NCBI GenBank assembly: GCA_022885665.1
Contig: JAGQDJ010000149.1
Span: forward strand, 1 to 64,000
DNA: 64,000 nt
DNA from: Triops longicaudatus
Taxonomy: Eukaryota > Arthropoda > Branchiopoda > Notostraca > Triopsidae
Reading direction: 5' to 3'
A model generated the notes under the pieces. That model was not told the DNA's origin, did not search any database, and saw only the letters and a program-made list of their open reading frames with translations. Position numbers and translations under genes: made by a program. Below are positions 10,601 to 22,660 of the stretch, piece by piece. Position 1 is the stretch's first letter; each line of letters opens with the position of its first letter.

Positions 10601-13600
10601 GGCACAGTATGGAAATGGCCGGGATTGTGTGTCTCACCGGTGCGAACATCATTCGTAAAGCTCGCGAGTTGGTGGAGAAGATTGGCAGGCCTTTGGAACT
10701 GGACACAGATGGAATTTGGTGCATTTTGCCCGCGACTTTTCCCGAAAATTACGTCATAACCACCACTAACCCCAAGAAACCCAAAATTACCATCTCGTAC
10801 CCCGGTGCTATGCTAAATATCATGGTTAAGGTAAAGGAACATTACGTACTCGTCATTTTCTCTAAGCCTGCCTATCTTCTAAAACTTTTCGACGTGAAAA
10901 TCCACTGTAATGGAATTTACCTGTGTCCAGTACAATCCAAAAAAGACCCCAACAAAGAGTCCTATGCTAACTGCACGGCATTGTAAAAAAGTGACGCTGC
11001 TGGACAATAGCGTTCCACAGAGCCAAAAGTGGGACGCACTCGCGCAATTGCCGTGGCTTTAGGTATAGGAGCTTTGTTGGGGTCGTTGTTTTTTTTTTTT
11101 GGAAAGTACTGTACAGTACAGTACTCCGTTTCAAATAAGAATATTGTCGGTTACAGAATAGCATTTCGAATCTAGCAGCGATATCTTTTTGGCGTGAACT
11201 GGGAAACTAAAATGAGGAGTGATTGTATCAACAGTGAATTTTCGATAGCCTCACTACGCCTCCGAAAAGAAGAACATTAAAATTTACGGACGCTTCGTTT
11301 AGCATCTCTGCTATATACAAGCGAAAACCGTCGTTTTTTATTCAAAAAGTAGGCTAGCTTCACTGCTACTGTGAAAGAGAAAGGTTTCATTTTACTTTAG
11401 AAGCCTGGCTGCTCTTACGAAGGAAATATTGGATATAGCTGACAATAAGTAGAAGTCAATAGTCTCTTTAGTTCTCACAAAAAGAAACTCATTGTTGTCA
11501 AATTACAGCATTTATTGTGCACGCAAGAATTGTAATATATAATGTTACGCAGCGGTAAATACAAGTGCCACCGTTTTTCGTTCTTCTTGTAGTGAACGAA
11601 TAAGGTAGATGGCCCATTAATGGGTAGAATTCGCGCTTCTCAGGGAATAAATGGAATATTAGTACACTTTCTAAAAGTTAATGACTTAAAACAATATGTT
11701 CACAGGACGATTTCACAAACTATCAGTACCACGATCTGGTTGATCCCGAGACGCTGAAATATGAGATGCGAAGTGAGAATTCCATTTTCTTCGAAGTGGA
11801 CGGTCCGTATTTGGCTATGATTTTACCCGCCTCCAAAGAAGAGGGCAAAAAGCTAAAAAAACGCTACGCCGTTTTCAATTTCGATGGAAGCCTGGCTGAA
11901 TTGAAAGGGTAATTCTGTAACACCTGTTTCAATTTTAAAACTGGCCTATATCTGTTTCATTCACTTCATTGTTTATTTTTTATCTTTAATTTGCTTTTCT
12001 TTAATTCCTTTACTGTGTATGTCTTTGATTTATTTCACATTTGTACGTTTAGGCACTTTTATTTGCATTATTTCTTTTTATACATCTTATTTTATTTAGC
12101 TTTTCGGACAGCAAAAGCCTTTTGTATTCTAACCTTTCATTTTTAAGGACTACATTTCGTCCTTGTGAGCCTTTTTACAGTAGTAACGTACATTTAATCG
12201 AAATAGCTTCGAAGTGAAACGGCGTGGTGAGCTTCAGCTGGTCAAGATTTTTCAGTCATCGGTGTTCGAGGCGTTCTTGAAAGGCAGTTTGTTGGAAACT
12301 TGTTACAGTGCGGTAGCCAAGGTGGCTGATTATTGGCTGGACGTTCTTTACAGCAAGGTTAATTCATTAGCAAGGTAAATACTAGTTCCTTACTAGGGTA
12401 ATTGTGTTTTTCTTTTTAGGCCGCAGATATGCCCGATTCAGAATTGTTTGAGCTGATTTCCGAGAATCGGTCCATGTCTCGGAAACTAGATGATTACGGT
12501 GCGCAGAAGTCCACCTCTATCAGCACTGCAAAACGCTTAGCCGAATTTTTGGGTGACCAAATGGTCAAAGATGCTGGTTTAAGCTGTCGATACATCATTT
12601 CGAAAAAGCCCGAGGGCGCTCCGGTAACAGAAAGGTTAGTTTTCATTCTTGTTGCACGCTAGACATAAAAAAATATATATATAAGAAAGAGTAAAGCAAT
12701 GGAAAAAGAGTCTTAGTTTTATATTTTACTGTATCCAGAGCCATTCCCTTGGCCATATTCCAGGCCGAACCTAGTGTCATGAAGCATTACTTGCGACGTT
12801 GGCTCAAAGATAATTCTCTTGTCAATTTTGATATCCGCCAAATTTTGGACTGGAATTACTACATTGAACGTCTTGGGGGAGCCATTCAGAAGATTATCAC
12901 TATTCCAGCCGCGTTACAGGGAGTAAGTTGAAATCTTTTGCGAATATACCTCTCAGTGTTGTGAACTAAAAACTAGGTAATCACAAAAAATTACATTGAA
13001 TTACAGACTAAAACATAAAAAAATGAATATTAGTTTAAAATTATGAAAACTTTATTTGACACACCTTATCAAAAAAGCATAATTAAACTTACGCAGTTTT
13101 CTAAAGAAAGCAATCGTTATATTACAATTACACTCCATAAGTAACGCATTACGTAGCAATTGCCTATACCAGCATAGTAAAAGTCGTGCAGTTTATACTA
13201 AGAGCTATCTAAACTTAATAAAATTGTATAGAAAACAGAATTAGCAACTAATTTGTGTAAGGATCACCTATAATTTAAGCAAAAATGTATCAACTTCTAA
13301 CCTACTGGTACTATAATTACTGAGTATGATTACACAATACTGCTACTTTATGACTACTGCAAAATACTGTACGAAAGTTTGAGCAAGTTTTATTTTTTAT
13401 TTTTTTTTTAAACAGGTCTCTAATCCTGTGCCCCGCGTAGCTCATCCGGAATGGCTGCACAAGAAAATGCTGGAGAAAAATGACGTATTAAAACAACGAC
13501 GTATCAACGAACTTTTCACGCGCGCTCCGAAAACTTTCGCTATTAGTGATGTAAATCCTGAGTTTGTTGCGTTTTTTCTCTTCCATGCTTTGGTAGTGAA

Positions 13601-16600
13601 CTCGTTTTTTAAAGCTTGTGCTTCTCCGTCTCACCAAAGGATCAGCAAAAAACGCCTGATATGGAAGATTTCGGCACCGGGAGTCGTGACGCGCCGCGTG
13701 TGGATAGACCCATCGTTCACTCGAAACGCAAACGAGTCACCGAGGCTGAAGAAGTCGATCTAAGTTTAAGTTGGCGCGAAATTCTTGGAACGCCGCCCCC
13801 TTTCGGCACCACTCGCGTAATTCTGTGGAAAATCTTTGGTCTTCCATAATTTCTAAATATGTTTCTTTTTTTTTTTTCACATCTAGGCCGAAAAAGTTGC
13901 TTGGATTGAGTATCAGAAGAAAAAATGGTCGATTCAAACACGCCAACGACAAGCTCGTCATAAAAAACGACGCCTTGCCGACCAAGTAGATGGAGCAGAT
14001 GCTGATCGACGTGCGGGCGGCTTAGTTCGCACAGCTGGAGCCGCCACTTTAGGTGGCTTTTTACGCAGAGCGCAACGAACGTTGTTAGACTCGCCCTGGC
14101 AAATTCTGCAAGTATTATTTTTTTCTTGTGCTGTTTTTTCTTGTGGCCCTGGTGTGTGTTGCTAAAGAGTGTGTTTTTCTGCCTGTCCTTAAAGAAATTT
14201 TTTTTGCTGTTGTTGATCAGTTAATGGAGACCGCACATCCCGGTTTGTTTAAAGCGTGGGTTTTGGTGGGTCCAGACTTGCACCAAGTGAAGTTGGCAGT
14301 TCCAAGGCTTTTCTACGTAAATCAGCGCATTCCGAAAGAACAAACAGAAGATGGAAGTACGTTGTATCGTAAAGTAAGCCGAACCTTGCCCAGAGCTCAT
14401 CGCGTCCATCATCTTTACGAATACATCGTCCCCGAAGAAGTTTATCGCCAGCATACGAAGTAATATTTTCGCTCATATCTATCCTTTCCTTTTTGTTATC
14501 CTATTGTTGTTACTTGTATTAACTCGTTAAATATATTTTACGACTCCCACTGAAGCGTGTAATGCGTTATGGAAAATTTAGTGCTGTGGCAAATTCATTT
14601 ATTTCATTTTTTTATTGAATTTACTTCTAAATTTTGAATTTAATTCTTACTTGTTTCAAATTTCCTGTAACTGTGGAACGTTTGTTATTTTTTTTGTTAT
14701 TGATGCTTTAATTCTATTTTTGCCCACATTATTTTTCAGTTACGTTCTTTTTCTTATCTTTCAATATTATTGTATTTTATGTGCTGTGTTCTGTTTTGAT
14801 CCATTCCTTTTTTCAAATTGCGTACGCTTTAAATTCTTTCTTTTTATGCGAAATACGTGGCTAAGTTTCATGCATTTCATTGTCAGTGAGTTGTGGACGG
14901 ATTTCTCAACGCCGGATATCGAAGGAATTTACGAAACGCAAGTACCGCTCGAGTTTCGTGCGCTGGTACAAATAGGCTGCGTTTGCACTGTGGATCGAAA
15001 TACTGCGCGTTCCATGGTCGCGTCGGGTGCGGAAGCCGATCAGTTTACCATCCAACAATTGAGTTTCCGATCACTCTCGCAGTATCCTTACCTAGAACAA
15101 GGATTAGCGTCCATCAAGTACTTGTACTTATATGTCCACAAAAGTGGCAACAAAGCGTTGTACGCATTGTTCGTTCCTCAATCCCAAAAAGGCACCATCT
15201 TTGTCCTGGACACTGTCCGTAATAACCAGATGCCCAATTTGGGCAATCTTTATACTGAAGAACGTAATGCTAGGTAATTTATTATTTCACTTACTAGTTA
15301 AAAATATAACCGTGCAAAAAATAATCAGCACTGAAAGGTTTCAGCAATAGCAGGAAAGGTTTTATTTTAATTAAAGAAACTAGAAATAATCAAATTAATA
15401 TTAATGTCCACGTAGGTTGGAGCGTGGCAAAGATGAAGAGCTGCTTCCAGCTGCAGGATATACGTTCTCGGTCCAAGCTGAGAATGACGCACGACAAGTG
15501 TACCGCCAATTACAACGTCTCTTACAAGCTTACCGGGATGAAAAGCGAGGAGCGACTATGATTGCTGTACAGTCGTGTACCGGTACACTGATCTCTCTTC
15601 TTTTTTAATATTAAAATTTATTGTCAGTATTATTTGTTAGTATTATTTATTTTTCAATCAGATCTCCTTGTTCGCGGATTTATCGTTCATAGTTTCGGTA
15701 CATGGACGAAATATACGTAAAAGTTCTATATACTTGTGCATGATATTTGTTCTCCATGTTCAACATGAAAGTTTCAGAGTGATACTTGGGCTTTGTTTTA
15801 AGTTTCGAAGATGGAAATGAATTCCAGTTAGCTCTAATGCGTATCACTAGAGGCGCTATTGTCGAAAGGATTGTGTTTCCTTAAGGCAGTCACAATAACT
15901 AGATTTTTAAAAGAAAATCAATGTAAAGGCTTACAGTTGCACTTAGATTTTCAGCATCGTAATACCTAATGCCTGTAATTCTATTACAGTAGTCTACGAT
16001 TCCATGTTAATTGTTCCAGTACTCGCCGCATGTTTGCGGAATGCATCACTAACAAAGGACCCTTGACCTCGTTTTTATAAATTTCAGCATAAGCCAAAGC
16101 TCTTGGCTGACTTTCATTGAATTTTTATGGGACTGTTACAATCACTAAAGCAAAAGGGTATATAGTTAGCGATAAGAACAATCTAGCTTTATTGTAAAGC
16201 CTGCCTTGGCTATAAATGTTGGGGACAACTTTCAGAAATAGTTTTACAGCTTGACAACGTCTATGGCTGCGCGTTGAGTGTTTTATGGCTGTTTTGTTTG
16301 CACCTTCTCACGTCTAATCTATATAGTTTTCCATATATTAATATACAGTGGAACCCGCTTCTAACGATGGACTCGGGACCAGACAGACAGTATCGGTATA
16401 TCAGAACTTGCGTATGCATAGGGACAAGAGACACCAATTCAGATGAATAAGCGTACTGGTACATTTGTATTTTGCTATTAAATAACGTCATAAACATTAG
16501 TGTTATTTATACACAAAATAATGCGTAATTACGCGATGTTCAGTGGTCACCTGAGATAAATTATGCATATAGTTTTGCATGACGTATAAGTTTTCTTACG

Positions 16601-19600
16601 ATGTATCACCGCTCACTTCGAATATGCCAATCGGCTCACAGTGTCCGTGTCAATGAGCGGTCAACGTGCTCCATGTTTACTTCACAGTTGTCAGTGCTGT
16701 AATGAACATTACCTTCGAGAATTGTCAAAGGCGAGAGTTTGTGAAAGCTTTATCGTCAAAGTTGTGAAAACTTGTTATAATTCTTTCAAGGAAATTGTCG
16801 GCTTCCACTTGCAGCAATGAAGTGTAGCTGTCAGTTCATGACATCGGTATATGAGGAATTATTAACCGTTGCAAAATACCTCACGGAACTTCATAATTGT
16901 ATCGGTTAAGTCGAATTTTCGTTATAAGTGATATCGGTAACATCGAACATCGTTCTCATTGGATTAAATGGGACTGAAACGTGACCGTCAGTTTTGTATC
17001 GGTATAGACGGGTTATCGTTATATCTGATACCGTTATGTGGGTTCTACTGTATTAATATAATCTATATATTTATTTTATGGCCGGGTTTGTCTATTTTTA
17101 TGGTTTTCTTATTGTGTTTTGAGATTTACCTTAATGTTGTTATCTGCATTATTTCTCTTTTTATTGATTTTTATTATTATTGTTGGTATTGTCTTTTATA
17201 ATTTGGAAACTTCATTTTACGTAACTGATTGTTAATAAATTTGAAATTAGACAAAAGGGTTGGCAGTATAGTAAACTGGGTTCTACATTTATTTGGCAGA
17301 TGTGGCTGCGTTAGTGTCGGACATGCCGGTGCTGGGCGAGTTTCCCCTGGTACCCATTCACGCCAGCGATCCGGAAAGCTTGTATTCGGTATTGGAATGG
17401 CAGAAACTCGGTGCACGGGCTCTTATGCGTCACTTCCTGCGTCTGCCTGCCATGCTGCAAGCGGCTTTGGAACAATGTCGTTACTTTCATGTGCCGCTGG
17501 GGAATTTGCCGGCCGACAACACGATGTTCGGGGCGGATCTATTCTACGCCCGACACTTACTCAAGAATAACTTCGTCTTATGGTGCTCCACGACGGATAG
17601 ACCTGATCTGGGTGGCAAGGAAGCCGATGACTACAGGTAACGTCCTGATATTCTCTATTCAGGTTTAACACTCGTCTTTTGTGAGCTTTCAATTAGTGTC
17701 TAATTCACAGATCAAATATAAATTCTTGGCCAAAAATGAAAGGTGAAATGAAATCAAATGAAGAATATGAAACGAGATAAATTGGTAAAAAAGGAAATGA
17801 CAGCAAAGATTTGGTTTTCTTTGCATTCCAATAGGTTGGTGACGGACGTGGAAGAAGTAAGCGTCGTCATTAACAACCCCGGCTCGTATACAGGCGTGTG
17901 CGTGGAATTAGACATAGACGGATTGGCCGTTACGGCCCTCTTGCAGGCGCATACCTTACAAGAAATGGAAGGCACGGCTTCTGGCGTAGCCTTTGACTCG
18001 GCCCCACATGCTTCACTGCCAGATCTCTTGAGTGGAGACACCGGTTTACCCACGTCTGCTTACGACGAAGCAGCTTCGTGCGCCGGAGCCTTTAAAGTCT
18101 TGAAAGCGACCGTAGCCGCTTGGATCAGAGACGTCTCGTTGTACAAAAATGTTTTCGCGGACTTTCAGATTGTCCACTTCTACAGGTGTGTAGTCATGTC
18201 ATCGAAATTGAGTTATTTGAATGTCCATTATCAGTGAAAATGATTTCGTTAAATGATTTTGACATTTCAATACGGCACAATTTGTTTTGAATTTTTTTAT
18301 TTTGACAAGAATTTGAACCTTTAAATAGCTGCCAGTTCAAGTAACGATTTCTTGGACTAAGAATACGGTAGAAAACTACCGCACAGTGTGCGAATAAGTA
18401 ATTGCAGGTTATTTATTGCAAATTTGGCTTTTTAAGTTGCACTTACAACTATTTTACAACACCATTACCAGGTGAGTTAATATCAGTCGATTAGGGTTAA
18501 TTCTTGAAAGAATTCAAGACACGAGCGCAACACTTCAAGAATAATGCAGTTGTCTCCAATTAATTGAATAGCGGTTATTTGAATGTTCGGCACGATTAAA
18601 TGAAAGTTGACTGTCCCTTTTTTATAGAGGAATAACGTTCTAGTTAATAAAATCTAGTATGCGAGTTTGAGCTTTTCTTGAAAAAGCTTTTATTAACTTT
18701 TTACTGGAGTTAAATTTTTGCGCTTTTTACTGTACGAAAAAATCACGCAAATCTGTACAATTTGCCTTTTGCTTTATTTTTTAAAATTAATGATGGAGAG
18801 AAATTAAATCGGTCAGGTACTTTATGTGATATTGTCTGAAACGTAAAAAAACTTTTGTGCCCGTATTTTGGTACACTTTGTTGGTGTTGCGTTGCTTGTC
18901 TAAGTGTAAAACTTAAAAGAAAAAGCAAACGTAACAATGTTTTTTAAACACCAGGTGGCTGCGTTCTCCAAATGCATTACTGTACGACCCTGCCTTGAGA
19001 AAAATGCTGCTTAACTTGATGCGGAAGCTTTTCATGCAAGTGAGTGGAAGAAAAGGAAGTAAACGATTATTTGTGAGCACAAATCCTTTTTTTATATATA
19101 TATAGTTGATTGCCGAATTCCAGCGTTTAGGCGCTGTAGTGGTCCACGCAGACTTCGGGCGCTTGGTGCTATGCACCAAGAAAAAGCGTGTTGCGGATGC
19201 TGTGGATTACGTCAAATACGTTCTAAGTTCTTTGCAACAACGTGAACTCTTCCACAGTTTGGACATTCAGCTTTCGCAATGTTGGGAGTTTCTGTTATGG
19301 CTTGATCCGGTACAAGAATTTTTCTCTCGAACTTTCTTCTCGAAACGTCTCTAAACATTTCATTTCTTCTTAAATATTTTTAAGTAAAACGTAAAATACT
19401 AGACATCTTTAAATCGTTCAATAAGGAACTTTTGCGTTTTGAATCTATTAGGCCAATCATGGGGGGGTGAAGGGAAAACTGGAAACAGGCAATGCCCTGC
19501 TTATTACGGAAGCGAGCGAAACGAAAAATGGAGAAAAAGCTGACGAAGTTGATGACGAAGATGATGCTGAAGAAGCTGAAGAGAACCAAATTGAGACATT

Positions 19601-22318
19601 GAATGATAGCGATAATGAAGACGATGGGGTATGGTTTTCCGTTCCTTGAACAAGTTTCTTTTGGCTTCACACCCAATGTAGACGAAACTGAAATTGAATC
19701 AATGAAATTACTGGCTTCCCAATTTGTTTCGTGGTTCTAATGTTCTTTTGTTTGTGCTTGCTCGCAGCCGGTTGTAGATATGAACTGGAACCTTGCCAAG
19801 TTTTTGCCGGAGGAAGCGTCGGTGCAAACGCATTTTCACACTATAATTGCCACTTACCTAAGTGCTGTGTACACCCATATTTCTACAACTCGCGCTGGGC
19901 GAACTCCCGGAGCCACACCGTTACGCAAGCCGAAATCATCGCAAAGTCAAACTTTGCGAGCTCAGGGAATTATAGAAGACGACGTGACTGAATTTTGTAG
20001 AAACTTGATCTCAGGAGAACTTGCACAGCGTTTGTTTTTGTAAGTTTTAACACAACAATCTCCTTGACTTGAGCTCTTTCTTTACCCGGTCTTGGCATAC
20101 CGAGTTTATAATTGAATATGTGCGTTTTAACTCCATCCCCTGTACCAAACCTAATGTTTGCTTTCGTCTCGGGGCTTTGTTTAGGATTACGCAGAAGATT
20201 TTCAAAAAAGTGCCTTCATTAAACGCAGAGGACCATGATGGCAAACGTACGCCTCGGTTACCAGGCACCCACTTGACTGTAATGAATCCAGCCTTGGAAT
20301 TCGTGAAAGCCATTTGCAAGGTATTGTTTTCCTCTTTTCCTTTGGTTTTCCATTTTTTCCATTTTTTTTTTCGCGTGGGGAAAGGGATTGTCTTTGACTA
20401 AAACGGGGTCATTTTTCGATCCAGAGAAAAAAAGAAAGAAGAGGGAAAAGGTAGAGAGAAAAAATGCATTGTGTTCTGAGGATTTCGGCATGTCGTTTAG
20501 GTTCTGCAATTGGATCCGGCCATTGAAGAGGAAGTGTGCCGGTTGCGACGCAATTTATTGCGTTTAATCGGCGTCGGGGAATTCCAGGCAAGCGGCGATT
20601 GGAAAGATCCGTGTGTTTCTTTTGTACTACCCGAAGTCATCTGTCAAGCTTGTAATCATTGCCGAGATTTGGATTTGTGCAGAGACATTCACCAAACTTT
20701 CGACCGAGACATGTGAGTATTGTATTCTGCATCTCCCAGCTTCAGGAATTCTCTCTCTTGCTCGCACGTACACTGTCGGGTTTTCCATTTTTGGTAATAA
20801 TGAATCCGTGTTGCTTTATACAGCACAGCGATTGCTGAATCGCATTACCTTAATTTTTCCTTTTCTCTGCATCCTCCCTCCTACCTCGCCATCCGCTAAG
20901 TCCATTAATGTGTGTTCATCTTATTTTCCGGGCAGTCCTGTGTGGCAATGCGCTCTATGCAAAACCAATTACGATTCGCGTGATATTGAAGGCATGCTGG
21001 TAGATATTCTGCAGCGACGAACTATGGGTTATGTTCTACAAGATTTGCAGTGCAAAAAGTGCAGACAGGTAAGTGACGTATTTAAAAGTACAGCACAGTA
21101 AAGAAGTTAAAGTAGAAAGACTATTAATTATTATGTAGTCCTATAAAGAGGCTATATATAAATATATGTATGTTTAAAAAAATATAAATCTATAAGATAT
21201 ATATAAATCTGTGAGTTAACAAAAATAGTTCAGGCGGGATGGAACGTCTCGGTTCTGCCGAAAATGCGTTCGGTTCTTTCGGAAGTTTTAGGTTAAAATT
21301 GTGAATTCAACTGCTACAAAAAGTACCGAAAATAGAGTCCGGATTAAATGTTATAAATGTTAGCATGTTAAGCATACGTTCAGAAAAAGGCCTAGAGTCC
21401 GTCAAACACAGGAGTAGACCTTACATTGGATCATCCAATGTTAGCTAATACTGGATAATCCGAAGTGTATACATTGGCAATCATGTGCTTAAAATTAGGT
21501 TGACATTGTCAATGAAAATTGTGTACAGATATTCACCGAACGTTTATTCTTTGATCACGAACTCAGCAGTGAACTTTGTCATCCAAGTGTGCTGGCTTCT
21601 AAACGTTTTCGGAACATTGAAAAATCTTTGGGTAGATTCCTTCACCTGCAACAAAAATAACAAAACGCTGGAGGCTTAAATAAACCTTCGCAATTATGAA
21701 AGTATGTTTTTTACCTCAGTTTCACGACTTTGTTTTACTGTCTTACAACAAAAGTTATGAAATATTTTTAGTGGTTTTGTTAGGTTTTCATCTAATATAC
21801 GACGTTTGGTGTTTAAACAGCTTCCTTAGCCCTTCTATGTCCTGCATTTTTCTACTCAGTTTCGGAGCTAAGCATCCACAAAATACCAGGCCGTGGAAAG
21901 ATTCACGGTTTGATTTTTTTTTTTAAGCTGAGAGGCTGGAACCGAAATTTTGTGTGATTTTTAGTTGCCGTAATATTTTTTTTTTTAGTTCGGGTTTAAA
22001 AGAGAATAGGAATTGCCTAAACGATTTACTATCGTCTTCGGCTATCTCGTGTGTAACAGTGTAGTAATAGAATTGCGAAAATAGTCGCAAGGAATGCAAA
22101 ATTAATTGGTATTTTTCCTTTCAACCCATGCACAGATAAAAAGTGATGATTTATCCATGTTCTGCACCTGTGCGGGGGACTACCAGACACTGATCTCGCC
22201 TAGTAATCTGCAAGAGATGTTGAGGATTTTTAAAGACATTGCTGGCTATAACCGGATGCCTTTATTAGAAGAGACGGTAATCCAGTTTCTGAACATGAAT
22301 CCGCAATGGCAGCCGTAA
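4633..22318 (+). CDS. POLE: DNA polymerase epsilon catalytic subunit (complete, 31 exons)
   Basis: Leading-strand replicative DNA polymerase with 3'-5' proofreading, acting in the nucleus as the large subunit of Pol epsilon. Exons: 4633-4709, 4809-4938, 5443-5661, 5801-6027, 6325-6882, 7267-7513, 8095-8307, 8385-8580, 9664-9807, 9934-10375, 10593-10830, 11706-11908, 12207-12357, 12420-12634, 12739-12922, 13416-13550, 13640-13816, 13887-14111, 14221-14459, 14887-15273, 15416-15582, 17300-17636, 17835-18185, 18955-19039, 19106-19309, 19452-19628, 19768-20039, 20185-20320, 20501-20712, 20936-21068, 22136-22318. All introns are GT-AG, phases agree, and the sum is 2287 codons plus stop, against 2286 residues in human. 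Exonuclease residues are Asp270/Glu272 (FDIETTK), Asp363 (NGDFFDW) and Asp457 (YSVSDAV). Polymerase motifs are A (about 621-630), B (SFYGYVMRKG) and C (Asp855/Asp857 in LELDTDGIWC). The CysX iron-sulphur cysteines 646, 649 and 658 are present, with a fourth in TICQREN. An acidic linker is encoded by 19452-19628. The C-terminal CysA and CysB modules keep their cysteine pairs. Odd points are His822 in RWHSMEM, where yeast and human have Tyr, and Cys404 in DCLCW, where human has Arg. Confidence 0.97.
6325..7513 (+). other. POLE: POLE proofreading exonuclease region (exons 5-6)
   Basis: Exons 5 and 6 carry all three exonuclease motifs: Exo I FDIETTK, Exo II TYNGDFFDWAF and Exo III YSVSDAVATYYLY. 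The four expected carboxylates are present, so proofreading should be intact. The Pro in LPLKFPD (human Pro286, a cancer hotspot) and the Val in DSYLPV's preceding WVK (human Val411) are conserved. One local change is Ala where human has Pro in FDWPF. Confidence 0.9.
7582..7980. repeat. Probable decayed DNA transposon in POLE intron 6
   Basis: The right part contains GGTTACAGTAAAATTACTTC followed by CAAAAGTAATTT. On the minus strand this is the TTACTTTT/GTAATTTTACTGTAACC pattern typical of some hAT-like ends. The left part starts CAGTGTTGCGTACTTTGGG. Ends and duplication are not resolved. Confidence 0.3.
9664..10830 (+). other. POLE: POLE polymerase active-site region (exons 9-11)
   Basis: Exon 9 begins motif A (DVGAMYPNII) and carries the CysX cysteines CxxC...C that hold the iron-sulphur cluster in Pol epsilon. 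Exon 10 carries the P-domain and motif B (KCILNSFYGYVMRKG). Exon 11 carries motif C (LELDTDGIWC) with both metal-binding aspartates. All catalytic residues are intact. Exon 11 has His in RWHSMEM in place of the Tyr found in yeast and human. Confidence 0.88.
12964..13370. repeat. Repeat-like AT-rich segment in POLE intron 15
   Basis: The segment is rich in GTAATTACA/TGTAATCA-type words in both orientations, for example AGGTAATCACAAAAAATTAC near 12975 and TGATTACACAATACTG near 13327. It resembles the material at 7582-7980. The boundaries are approximate and the evidence is weak. Confidence 0.25.
16346..17050. mobile_element. Non-autonomous pogo/Tc1-mariner-like element in POLE intron 21
   Basis: This 705-bp segment has inverted ends CAGTGGAACCC and (reverse complement of the right end) CAGTAGAACCC. 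It is flanked by TA on both sides (16344-16345 and 17051-17052), the target duplication of the Tc1/mariner superfamily. The interior has words such as CCCGCTTCTAACG and CGGTATAG but no transposase ORF. A 17-bp interior word (16958-16974) recurs inverted at 48010-48026, so the family has other copies in the window. Confidence 0.7.
18545..18622 (-). repeat. Dispersed repeat copy in POLE intron 23
   Basis: The reverse complement of this stretch aligns with 46488-46562. Both read GGGAC/GGGACC, then TCAACTTTCA, AATxGTGCxGAA, AATAACCGCTAT and GTGGAGAC/TGGAGAC. Similarity is about 80% by eye over 70 bases. It is probably an internal part of a pogo-like MITE family. Confidence 0.5.
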
Positions 22319-22471
22319 GGAGAGACGGAAAAAAAACTCTTAGCCTTAAGAGTGATGTACATATTGTCCAATCTCTTGAATGCACCTCGAGGTGTGTTTT
22401 TTTGTGAGTGTTGAGCCATTTTATTTCTTTTCTTTCGTTGTATTTTCCTTCTCTCTTTTGTGTTCAGATTG

Positions 22472-22477
22472 AATAAA
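22472..22477 (+). terminator. POLE polyadenylation signal
   Basis: AATAAA lies 154 bases downstream of the POLE stop codon. No closer canonical signal was seen, so the 3' UTR is probably about 170-180 bases. Confidence 0.6.
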
Positions 22478-22612
22478 AGAAGCAATCATTTCCTGGTTCT
22501 TAAAGGGCAGGAGCAAGAGGCTATGAAAGTCGTGTGTGAGCAAGGAAAAGAAGGGAATGAACAGCACAGAGAAGTACAAAGAGAGGGGAAAAAATGGTTA
22601 GCTCCGATCGGT

Positions 22613-22618
22613 TTTATT
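22613..22618 (-). terminator. Polyadenylation signal of the PPC-domain gene
   Basis: The minus strand reads AATAAA 43 bases beyond the PPC-gene stop codon. With the POLE signal at 22472 this puts the two convergent 3' ends only about 100 bases apart. Confidence 0.55.
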
Positions 22619-22660
22619 GGGCCACGGGCGTCACCGAAGGAAAGGGCGCGGTGGAAGCAT

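Noticed and set aside
14615..15277. 220-codon plus-strand ORF
   Set aside because: The first 90 codons are hydrophobic intron read-through. Exon 20 of POLE starts at 14887 after a clear acceptor.
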